Assembly (NCBI RefSeq): GCF_030272615.1 | Contig: NC_081415.1 | Span: forward strand, 372,043,809 to 372,107,808 | Source: Cryptomeria japonica | Lineage: Eukaryota; Streptophyta; Pinopsida; Cupressales; Cupressaceae | DNA: 64,000 nucleotides | Direction of reading: 5' to 3' | Part shown: one piece after another, positions 46,690-55,913 of the stretch | How positions within the stretch are numbered: the stretch's first letter is position 1 | How the letters are laid out: each line of letters opens with the position of its first letter | The notes under the pieces: model-generated | What the model was told of the DNA's origin: nothing | The model's database searches: none | Seen by the model: the letters and a program-made list of their open reading frames with translations, nothing else | Position numbers and translations under genes: made by a program

Positions 46690-49118
46690 GATAACATGAT
46701 CTCAATGTATCAACCCACATTGCCTTTGTCAACAGGTGGATCCTTCCTGCTAGATCCTTCCCCAAGATGTCGAGGTGGACCCATGACACCACCACTGCTG
46801 GTCCTCTGTGTAGAATTCCTACTAGAACTAGAATGACCTCTAACCTTACTAAAGCTATGAGCTCTCTGTCCCTCAGGTACATCCTCATGGTAGAGCTACA
46901 GATAATAAAAAGCCTCCTGTATACCATAATAGAGTCTGTCAGACTGTCTGCATGCATCGGTACCTGGAGCAAAATGCTGATCATAAGCATCCTGAACCAT
47001 CTGCGACCATCTAACTACTTCATCTCTCTCCCTTTGGAGACGATCTCTCTTGGTCTCTAATGCACCATAGTTTCTGCAGAATGCCTCCTGCTCAACATCT
47101 CATCGACGCCTAAGTCTGGCAACCTCGTCCTCTAGACTCTGAATCCGTGCTCTGAGAATCTGTGGATCATCATCATCATCTCCATCACCACCTTGTCCTC
47201 CTCTTGCCCCCTCTGTAGCAAGAACATCCTCTAGCTCCAGCATATCATCATCATCATCCCCGTCCCTGCTCGATGACTCTGAGGAATCATCATCATCATC
47301 TCCACTGCTCATAGACTCGATGTCTCCACCAATGTCTACATCCTCCTCCTCCCCCTCATCTACTTGTCTTCCCTCCTCTTCCCCTCTTCCCTCCTCTCCT
47401 CTGTCATCTCCCGTCCTCTCCCCCATGTCAATCCGCACTCGCTGTCTAGGATGTCATATCTATTGTGCTATGATCAGAACAGTTGAATCAGACAGTGGAA
47501 TAGGCCTATGTCTGGCCCACCATGCATCATACTTAGGAGTAGTCCCTGGATCTGCTACACCTGCATTCCAACCCCATGATAATGATTGAAGAGCATCAAA
47601 CTTGATAGCCACCACATGTGGCTATATGCACACTCCCTAATCAGAAACCTTACAAGAAACACAAGCAAAGTACGTTGTAACAACATGTATCACATGTACC
47701 TCCCCAAACTGTCTGAGTACCCATCTTGGAAGAGACATCTCAATAGTCCTCTACATCTCAACGGTCCTCCCAATAAGATATCTCTGTTGTCTGCAGAAAG
47801 GTAAGTGTTGTGCATCATCTGCCCAACCAGGGCAATCTAAATATGGTCTCCAAATAAAATGCTGCAAGATATCATGCTAATGTCTCCAATGCAAGGTGTT
47901 ACCTGAACCCCTGTGTCTAATACTAGGTGTATATCTATACGCATATGGCTCCTCAGGCTACAAGTCAACATGAATAACTAGCCTCGAGATAGAAATGTGC
48001 TCCCAAGCCCGAGTCTAGAGCAATGTCACACCACAACTGATCGATCGGTATCCCAAGTATACAATGTTGTGCATCTGATAATAACCCATGGGTAATAGAC
48101 AAGGACCCCAAGCATATACTCAACGATGAACAATCATATCATGGAGCACTCTGCCCCATCCAACTAGAAAGCCATGGCCTCATCTGTCAGGAATCAACAA
48201 ACCACCTACGATACTGCACAATACTATAGTAAGATCATCATAGTCCAAGTGAGCCTAAGGGATATCATATTGACCACTGATCTATAAATCCTGCTCCTCA
48301 CACTCAAAAAGGGAACATAGTCCAACAACGCCATCGTCATGATCATATACAACTCTCACACCATGGATGGGAATATGCAGTATACGCCAAACATCCTCTA
48401 AAGTAATGGACACCTCACCAGTAGGAAGATGGAAGGTACATGTCTCGGAATGCCACCGCTCCACTAACGCTGTAATCAAAGCGTTGTTGGCCGTAATCTC
48501 TGGCAAATGTCAAACATGATATAATCTCAAATGTCGGATATGTGCAATCTCCTCAAGTAACCCGGATCGAAGATCAAGTCCACTAGGTCTACTTTGTCGA
48601 CAGTATAACACTCCAATATTCTCCTGCACTGAAAAAATATTGAAATTGTCAGATATTGGATAACGCGATAAAAAAAATGATCATATGCATGACCAAAAAA
48701 AAACAAAAAAAAACTTCAATTTACAATGAATGCGTAATGTTTAACACTTATGTGTTGCATTTTACACTAATGTGTTACATTTAATGCTTATGCGTGACAT
48801 TTAACATGTATGCGTGAACATATGAGCTAATGCGTAAACAGATAAACGTATGCGTGACAACTACAACCTATGTGTAACACTTAAAATCTTGCGGTACACT
48901 TAAGGCGTTTATGTGACACTTATGGCATATGCGTGAAAATCAATAGGCATATGCGTGATGATTAAAAGTTACTTCTTTGGAATTTTTTTTTTTAAATTAC
49001 AAAACAGGCAAAAAATTAAGCAAAAAAATTGGAAACATAGCATGTCGTCAGTCCCCGGAGATCTCTGGTAAAAACATACTCGGTCAGACAAGTGCACTGG
49101 TGCCCTATAGCCAGGCAT
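46690..49118 (-). pseudogene. PMD gene carried by E3 (antisense to the element)
   Basis: Exon 1 starts at ATG 49118 (MPGYRAPVHLSDRVCFYQRS). A first intron follows and ends in TTTTTTCAGTGCAG; exon 2 begins at 48623. Exon 2 reads NALITALVERWHSETCTFHL, GEVSITLEDVWRILHIPIHG (48490-48390), IWRPYLDCPGWADDAQ (near 47850) and RYLIGRTVEM...PRWVLRQFG (near 47790-47715), the complete PMD pattern. An acidic, Asp/Ser-rich linker (47440-47180) and a coiled-coil tail (ARIQSLEDEVARLRRR, ALETKRDRLQRERDEVVRW) follow to about 46690. More than ten stops, mostly TAG, make it a pseudogene. A TATA box lies 93 bases upstream. PMD proteins are nuclear and linked to transposon silencing; a role for element-borne copies is unproven. 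Confidence 0.8.
48725..48965 (-). repeat. Minisatellite in intron 1 of the E3 PMD gene
   Basis: About a dozen degenerate units of about 20 bases around the plus-strand core TATGCGTGACATTTAACA (variants TATGTGTTACATTTAATG, TATGCGTGACAACTACAA, TATGCGTGAAAATCAATA). The array lies wholly between exon 1 and exon 2. Confidence 0.8.
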
Positions 49119-49210
49119 GATGATCAAATACTCGCAGGAAAGCAAAAGACTCGCAAGAATCTCCAAGTACTCAACACAATGCAAATGAGCAAATGAAAGG
49201 CCAATCTCTC

Positions 49211-49218
49211 TATTTATA
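49211..49218 (-). promoter_or_regulatory. TATA box of the E3 PMD gene
   Basis: On minus GCTATAAATAGAG, a consensus plant TATA box, 93 bases before the ATG at 49118. It would drive transcription antisense to the retrotransposon. Confidence 0.65.
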
Positions 49219-49480
49219 GCTCAAAATTAGGCTTTTTCCCACTCTGACGCCCGTGGTCCCCGTGAACTTCAAACAACTTGTAGGCTACTCAAATGATCTC
49301 AAAATTGCACGAAACTTCACAGATTGCTCATTATATTGATATTGAATATATGGTCTCAATTTCTGATTTTTTTTACTACCTTTTCCGAGGGGGCATATTT
49401 ACACTATACAGTGTTAAAGGCATACTGGGGCAGGAAATTTTTCATTTTCTTTGAAACAAATTCGTTCTGACATTGTCTCA
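49219..49480. other. Upstream region of the E3 PMD gene
   Basis: No ORF. It separates the PMD TATA box from the polypurine tract and LTR of E3 and should hold the proximal promoter. Confidence 0.4.
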
Positions 49481-49808
49481 AAGAGGGACAAATGTAGACA
49501 CCTAAAAATGTCTCATTGATCATGTACTAATTATTTGTCTAAATTAGTTAAATAATTCTTTAATTATTTAATTAATCTAATTAATCTTATTCTTCTAATT
49601 TCATATTTCCTCATCATCTTACTAATTATTTCTATTTCAATTCTATCATCGTTTAATCATTTAAACCATTTTCTAATGTTAATTAAATATTTATTATTTA
49701 ATTAATTGTGATTTTTAATCCTCAATTTAAATAATCTTTATTATTTAAATAAATTCCATTTTCAATTTCTATCTCTATTCATCTAATCATTCAACCCTTT
49801 TCTAAGTA
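49481..49808 (+). repeat. PPT and truncated 3' LTR of E3
   Basis: AAAGAGGGACAAA (49481-49493) is a polypurine tract; TGTAGACACCTAAAAATGTC at 49494 starts an LTR rich in TTAATTAA words. It is cut at about 49809, where the LINE poly-A end begins. Confidence 0.65.
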
Positions 49809-50459
49809 TTTTATTTTTTTGAAAAAAGGGGTTAAGATTTATTCAGAAATCATAGAAATACAAAGATCAGGCCTTAGGCCCACCAAGACAACAACCAAAA
49901 CTAAAAGGATCCAAAAAGAACCACCGGCACCACCACTACAAAGCCAAGTGACCATAGCATTAGATCCGACCGTCAGATTTCTAATGATAATACCTTTTCG
50001 GAAAGCCCTTAGAAAGATGATGTGGCATAAATTAGGGCCAAAGGCCAACCACTTTGAAATTACACCAAAAACCAAGCTCATCTGGAGCCTCAAAGGGCTT
50101 CAAAAATAACAATGAAAAGGAAACAAACATAAAAGGGAAATTGATACTACACCACTGGGTGCTCTTACATCATCCTATCTTCTAGCATTAACTTGTCTAA
50201 AGTTTCAAGATAATTAGGAGCTAGATCATCTCTTCCACTAAAATCCCAACCATCAACATGCTCTGAAGCCCACTTGGCCAAACAACCAACCACTCTATTC
50301 CACTCCCTGGGAATATGACAAAAGGAGACAAATTCCTATGTATTACACATTTGTAAAATCTATCTGACCACAAAAGCTAATTGTCAACTCAAATCATTCA
50401 AATTATGTTTGTTCAACATGTCCACAACAATCTAAGAATCCGACTCACAAATAAGCTTC
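49809..50459 (-). pseudogene. LINE 3' end: RNase H C-terminal part, 3' UTR and poly-A
   Basis: Read on minus from 50459: LICESDS*IVVDMLNKHN, then FCHIPREWNRVVGCLAKWAS and ending in DRMM, matching the C-terminal half of the RNase H (RVT_3-type) domain at the end of plant LINE ORF2. Several TAG/TGA codons interrupt it. Downstream come AATAAA (about 49836-49841) and an A-rich end (49808-49820), as expected for a LINE 3' terminus. It is the continuation of 63322-64000, separated by the insertion of E1. Confidence 0.8.
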
Positions 50460-52075
50460 TGTGTAGGGGAAAAAGTGAGACTAGGTTAATCATGCCCTAA
50501 TCCTACCTTTTGACACACATTACGGAATACGAAAGAGCCTAGAGATATCGCACAATTGGCTACTTCTTTTGGTGAAAGAGAGAGCCACGGGATATCTATT
50601 AGGATTTCTATTCCCTTGTTGAAATTGAAAGCTAAAATGATACAAGTTCAAACCCTAATCCCAAAATGCAAGTATGAACTAATAACAAGATTGCAGAATT
50701 GAGACTAAACAATGAACAGCTGTAAATGTAAGGATAAAATAAGAATGCAGATATGTACCTGGAGTCGAAATCAGACTGAAAATGTTCGGGACGGGGGCGC
50801 GGGTGCCACTGTCCTGAAAACTGCACCGGAAACCACTATTTTGCACCCTGAAACACTGTCTGGAAACTGTCGGAAAGCTGTCTGTCCGGAGGACCAGGGC
50901 GCCCAACGCCTCTGTCCCAGGGACCAGGGCGCCCAGCGCCCCTGTCCTGGTCTTTTGAGCTGCAATTTTACACAGGGTTCTATCTCAGTCTCCTCTTTCC
51001 GGATCTGTGTCCTGCGACGTCGTCCGAATCCCGAAACCTGCAATAATATCTGAAAAGGGGGAAGGGCGGCTATATAGGGTTTTGCCTTAGTCAAACCCCC
51101 GCTTTGGTGATTTCCACCTCCACGAATAGCCAAGTTGTTTTGTAAAATGTATTGTGTGTGCAGACCTAGTGTGTGTGCAAGGTCCAAAATGCAAGAAAGC
51201 AAACTAGAGCAACCTAGAAAGTAAACCCTAATTGCTTGTAAATGCTATAAATCAAGATGCAATGTGATCTAAAGCATGAATAAATGATATATCAAAGCTT
51301 ATGTAAGGACATGAAAACAATATGAAATCATACCCAACCCTCAAGGGAGGAGTACAAGCCAATCTTCAGTCGGTAATCTCCTATTGTTCTTCAATGTCTT
51401 CCAAGCCCTAATTGGATGAATGAATGGATTTGATAGATGCTTGATAGAATGATGTTGAGTGTTGTTGAAGTCTTCAAAGATCTGCTCTTTCGCTGCATAT
51501 CCCGTTCTTGGAAACAAAAATCCGATCCCTTCCAATGAGGAAAGAGAGCTTTTATGTATGAAACCCTAGGTCGTAAATTCGTATTTTGGCCGACCTAGAG
51601 ATTGAATATCCCGCCAATTTCTTGGGGTTAAGCTTTATTTTATGATTGGATCATGCTCCCAAAATTTCGAGAAAAATGTCCAGGACCATGTTGCACGGGC
51701 GCCATGGTTCCAACAACTTTTCACCAAATTTTCAGGCCGTCGGATATGATGATTTTAGAGAGAATCCCAAAGTTATAGGTGATTTCGAGATGTTTAGACC
51801 CCGAAACCAAGCCCCCAAGTTCGAAATAGGACTTAATTAGGGTTTTTGATTAAGTGATGTATTGGAGGAATAAAATGCGAAGGGCACGCTTTAGTGAAAG
51901 GGCCCAACTTTATGATGTAGAGAATGATGAAATAGGGACCTTAGAGCTAATTAATTTGATTAATTAAGTGCTTAAGGAGAAATGCAATGCAGAATGCAAA
52001 ATGCGCTAAGGCGGGTGCTAAACTAGGTGTGAAATTGTACCACCCTAGCGAGTGCGTACAATTTACGACGCTACA
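50460..52075 (-). repeat. 3' LTR of E1
   Basis: 1616 bases. Contains a GC-rich short tandem array near 50880-50960 (unit about 30 bases around CCAGGGCGCCCAGCGCC), the motif GGGCGCCATGGT near 51690, and a minus-strand TATATAG near 51070. Confidence 0.95.
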
Positions 52076-52090
52076 TTTAGCCCCCACTTT
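52076..52090 (-). other. Polypurine tract of E1
   Basis: On minus AAGTGGGGGCTAAA directly precedes the 3' LTR start TGTAGCG. Confidence 0.75.
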
Positions 52091-52575
52091 AGCGGTCATA
52101 TGAGTACTACGTGCATATGCAAGCTAAAGTACAGAAAAGTAAACATCATTTGAAAAAAAAGGATATATCCATAAGTCGTCGGACGAAGCCCCCAGCGGTA
52201 TCTGCAGTACACAGTTAGGAACTGCACCCTACAAAACAAACGTTAGATCACAAAATCACCTAATGCTTACTAGGGAAAGTGATGAAATCTGTGAGTAGCT
52301 ATATGCCCCCCCCTGTTTCGACTTGCTTATTTAGGGAGGTGAAACAGGGTAGCATGTTTACTTGCGACAAATTGTGTAATAGAGTGTTGATGAGGGGTGT
52401 TCACTAAATAGGCTTCATCAGAGCACTTTTTGGAACATCTCGAGAGTAGGAGAAGGAAAATACGATTCCAACGCAACAAACGGCTCGAAAGTCACATCTC
52501 CCAAACCCAAGTTATGATAAAATGAATGATAGGGGAAAAATTAGGGTTTCGAGAAGTAAGAATAGACAAACGAGA
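52091..52575. other. Upstream region of the E1 PMD gene
   Basis: No gene. It lies between the polypurine tract of E1 and the PMD TATA box and is the likely proximal promoter of the antisense gene. Confidence 0.4.
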
Positions 52576-52583
52576 GTATATAC
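52576..52583 (+). promoter_or_regulatory. TATA box of the E1 PMD gene
   Basis: GTATATAC, 85 bases before the ATG at 52661. The distance is close to that in E3 (93 bases), which supports a conserved antisense promoter. Confidence 0.55.
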
Positions 52584-52741
52584 TTCGAAAGTGACACTTG
52601 TATTCGTCACTTTGCCAATTTCAGGATACTATTCAGTGCAGCGGAGCCCACCTAGTCATCATGCCTTCACGACGACCGGAGCATCCCACGAGGATCGAGA
52701 TCCTGCGCTAGGCCGTGATCGACGACGAGCCACTGGACGAG

Positions 52742-53074
52742 GTGAGTTGACTGAACATTTGACTTTTGATTTCTCGCATGTTTGACTTTTCCATGATCAA
52801 ATGCGGACCTTGAATGCCGACTGGGGCCCACCTAGGGCGCCATGGTCCCTGAGGGGCGCCCTGGTCCCCCCAGGGCACCATGGTCCCTGACAGGGGCGCC
52901 ATGGTCCCTGCAGGGCGCCATGGTCCCTGACAGGGCGCCATGGTCCCCTCAGGGCGCCATGGTCCCCAATCAGGGCCTGGCGAGGGGTTACAAGGCAAGC
53001 ATTCAATGTTCAACAGTTTGCATTTGCGATTTCGATGATTGAGTACTGATTTTGGTCATGTTTTCGTTTTGCAG
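52742..53074 (+). other. Intron 1 of the E1 PMD gene with a GC-rich minisatellite
   Basis: GT-AG intron of 333 bases. Positions 52826-52975 carry about seven units of about 20 bases with the core GGGCGCCATGGTCCCTGA. The core is related to GGGCGCCATGGTCCC in the LTRs of the same element (62941-62957). Confidence 0.85.
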
Positions 53075-54713
53075 GGTCTCCCGTACATGAGAGAGCATAC
53101 AGCGGGACACATCCTTCGCACTTTGCGAGACCAGATTCCACGGCTGACTCAGTCAGAGAGAGACACCCTATCGATAGTAGGATTGTGGTACATGATTCTT
53201 ATGCCGGCCATTCGATTTCATCCTGCGATGCTGATGGCACTGATGGAGAGATGGGATCCTGACACCTGTACCTTTCACCTTCCGGTAGGAGAGCTGACAG
53301 TCACACTCGAGGATGTGTACCGTATACTGCGTCTTCCTATCAGAGGAGCGGCAGTCACATATGCGACTGATCGGGTAGCAGAGGATCATCAGAGGGAGCA
53401 GATGTACTGCATAGGGAGAGTCATGCCGAGCGAGACGAGAGGTCGTATCATGGTCAGCTGGCTCTTACATCCTACAGGAGAGATACCACTTCTGAGATGC
53501 CTCATGATAGCCATCATAGCACTAGCCGTCTGCCCTAATGGGCGAGGGACACACATGCATGGGGGCCTCACATGGTGTATCAGAGGGATGGAGAGACATA
53601 GGAGAGTTTATGCATGGGGTCGGAGTATGCTTGCACATCTCTATCACGACCTTGAGGAGTATGTATTCGGACAGGGTTGTAGTTTGATGACATGAACACT
53701 TCTGCAGGTGTGGATCTTAGAGCACTTCACATGCACCAGGCCCGTCGGCTATCCACTGAGTATAGCGAGCGAGCGACCTAGGGTGTTCGCTTATCCACTG
53801 ACCAGCGAGTGGAGATTTGGGGATTTGTTGTATTGGAGAGTGACTATTGACAAACTGACATCTGAGGTGATAGTGTGGAGACCTTACCTACTGATGCACA
53901 GATGGGATGGTATGGAGAGATAGTTAGCATGTTTACAGAGGAATCGCCTACTGCGAGGACGATATGCACACATCATAGTCCCCTTCTACTTCGACCAAGT
54001 ACGGAGGTAGTTCGGACTAGAGCAATGTGTTCCAGCCGATGTGCCCATCTATACTCGACACTCACGGGTCCTTCCCAGACCTAGAGCAGTAGCGAGACCG
54101 ACGGTGGATGATATCGAGATGACAGACTTGGAGGGATCAGATGAGGATGTAGTCACTGACTATTCTGCAGAGCCTGGAGCACAGCGTAGATATGTTTCAT
54201 GGTTCATGAGATCATATCCAGGTCCTATCTTTCCACCAGATCATCCGACAGGCTATCCAGGCCCATGGAGACATGGAGACCGAGACAAGGATGAGGGATC
54301 CAGGTCAGAGGAGTCAGATGAGGGAGAGGGTCATGAGGAGACGGGAGATCCTGATCCACCTACAGGCGATCAGCCCAGTGACGAGGAGGAGGATGCAGAT
54401 AGAGAGGAGGACGAGGAGGATGCAAGTGATGATGCAGATGAGGATGAGGATGATGAGGAGGACGACGAGGAGGATGATAGAGATGATGAGGAGGAGTCGG
54501 ATGCAGCTCCCCACCATTCAGGAGACGATACCATAGCCCTAGATCCACCTTTTATTCCCCAACAAGCGGAACAGGAGGCGATACAGAGACCTGTCACCAG
54601 TACCATCCAGCCTACACCCATCGTGGATAGAGTATTCGAGCGAGGGGAGCCTAGTGGTTCCCAATCACAGATGCTACCATATCATGATCCCTACTGGCGC
54701 AAGGGAGATCCAG

Positions 54714-54792
54714 GTATAGTAGGTCTATACTGATTGATTAATGCTTTGATGATATAGAATGGTACTAACAAAGATCTATTCTACTGCCACAG
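54714..54792 (+). other. Intron 2 of the E1 PMD gene
   Basis: 79 bases, G|GTATAG...GCCACAG|C. TACTAAC lies 23 bases before the acceptor. Its removal joins codon G/CT (Ala) and continues into NVQDWRSLIQQA. Confidence 0.8.
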
Positions 54793-55319
54793 CTAATGTG
54801 CAGGACTGGCGTTCCTTGATTCAGCAGGCAATGACAGACATCTCCATGATAGCACAGATTCCTAGTTCCTCACAGATTACGTTCAGGCCTCAAGGGAACG
54901 CGGGTCAGCATGAGGATTTGTTTTTCCCATTCCGATTACAGGTAGATATATGGAGGGAGAGAGAGAGAATCCTATCAGAGGATCTCCGTCAGGCGCGGTA
55001 GAGAGAGGGAGTCCTATCGGAGGATCTCCATCAGGCGCGGCAGAGAGAGAGAGTCCTATCAGAGGATCTCCATCAGGCGGGGCAGAGAGAGAGAGTCTTA
55101 TCAGAGGACCTCCAGCAGGTGCGGCGAGATCTAGTAGCGGCCCAGACTGAGGCTACCACCTATCGTGCGATCCTCATGGATAGGGATCGTAGGAGTTCCT
55201 CTCGGAGTCAATCACAATCTGTATCATGCTACACACCCATGGGTCCACCTCCACGGCCAGATCAGGAGGGAGCATCCAGTCGACACTCTCCAGCCACTAG
55301 CCCTAGGGATAGGAGATGA

Positions 55320-55913
55320 TTGTATGATGTAAGAGAGAGATCACATTTTGGATATTCAGTGACCTATGTTTGTACACGATCCACACATATATATGTATAT
55401 ATACATGGTTCTCGTTCTGTCTCAAATGTGTTATCTTTAATGCCTAAAACAATGTATATTTTGTTTTGATTAAATCTAATACATTTGGTAAATGTACATG
55501 TATGTTCAGAATTTAATTTCTATGTGATTGATTTCTCAATGCTCCATGATTAAATTGATACATGTGTGACTTAATTAAATATTTAATCAAGTACAACATT
55601 GATGATAAGGAAGAAATATGCATTAAGTTTAAGAATCATATAACTAATGTGATTTAATTTTGAACTTAAACACAACATGATACGATTCTACTTAACACAT
55701 AAAGACACTGTATAATATGCTAGCATAATGAAAATGTAAACCTTTTACAATTTACATTAATGAATTCAAGACAAACTATAAAGTAAGAAGAAATGCTTGT
55801 CAGGAACGAAGCAATATAGATCAAACATCATAACATTTAATTCTATTTTGCTTTAATTAAGAAACACTAACATATTATCCAATGTTGAAGAAGATAGATA
55901 AGAAGTGAAGAAT
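55320..55913. other. Spacer between the PMD gene and integrase end of E1
   Basis: AT-rich, no ORF. It holds the 3' ends of two convergent genes (PMD on plus, pol on minus). Confidence 0.5.

Larger units (their letters stand above)
45000..49808 (+). mobile_element. Element E3: 3' part of a plus-strand Tat-like retrotransposon
   Basis: Recognised from the block shared in inverse with E2 (45830-46035), an antisense PMD gene (49118 to 46690), a polypurine tract (AAAGAGGGACAAA, 49481-49493) and an LTR edge TGTAGACACC at 49494. Gag-pol is absent, so the left part is truncated. The LTR is interrupted at about 49809 by the LINE; its remainder would lie beyond the window. Confidence 0.6.
52661..55319 (+). 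pseudogene. Three-exon PMD gene in antisense within E1
   Basis: Exon 1 (52661-52741, MPSRRPEHPTRIEILR) ends GAG|GTGAGT. Exon 2 (53075-54713) follows TTCGTTTTGCAG: LPYMREHTAGHILRTLRDQI, TCTFHLPVGELTVTLEDVYR near 53266, LQVWILEHF near 53703, WRPYLLMHRW near 53880, YFDQVRR*FGLEQCVP near 53990, then an acidic Asp/Glu-rich linker (54300-54510). Exon 3 (54793-55319) follows a 79-base intron with a perfect TACTAAC branch site (54763) and encodes four tandem 14-residue repeats, (R)QRERVLSEDLHQA, a likely coiled coil. The frame fits across both introns. Stops: TAG 52709, TGA 53693, TAG 53921, TAG 54008, TAG 54999; no frameshift seen. Family members (MAIN, MAIL1) act in nuclear silencing; this copy cannot make full protein unless stops are read through. 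Confidence 0.88.

Noticed and set aside
48725-48965. Spaced repeats that could suggest a CRISPR-like array
   Set aside because: Units are degenerate, contiguous and about 20 bases without spacers, and the context is a eukaryotic intron; it is a minisatellite.
54314-54621. Minus ORFs rich in Ser, Ile/Leu or His/Pro
   Set aside because: Three-frame shadows of the Asp/Glu-rich linker of the plus-strand PMD gene.
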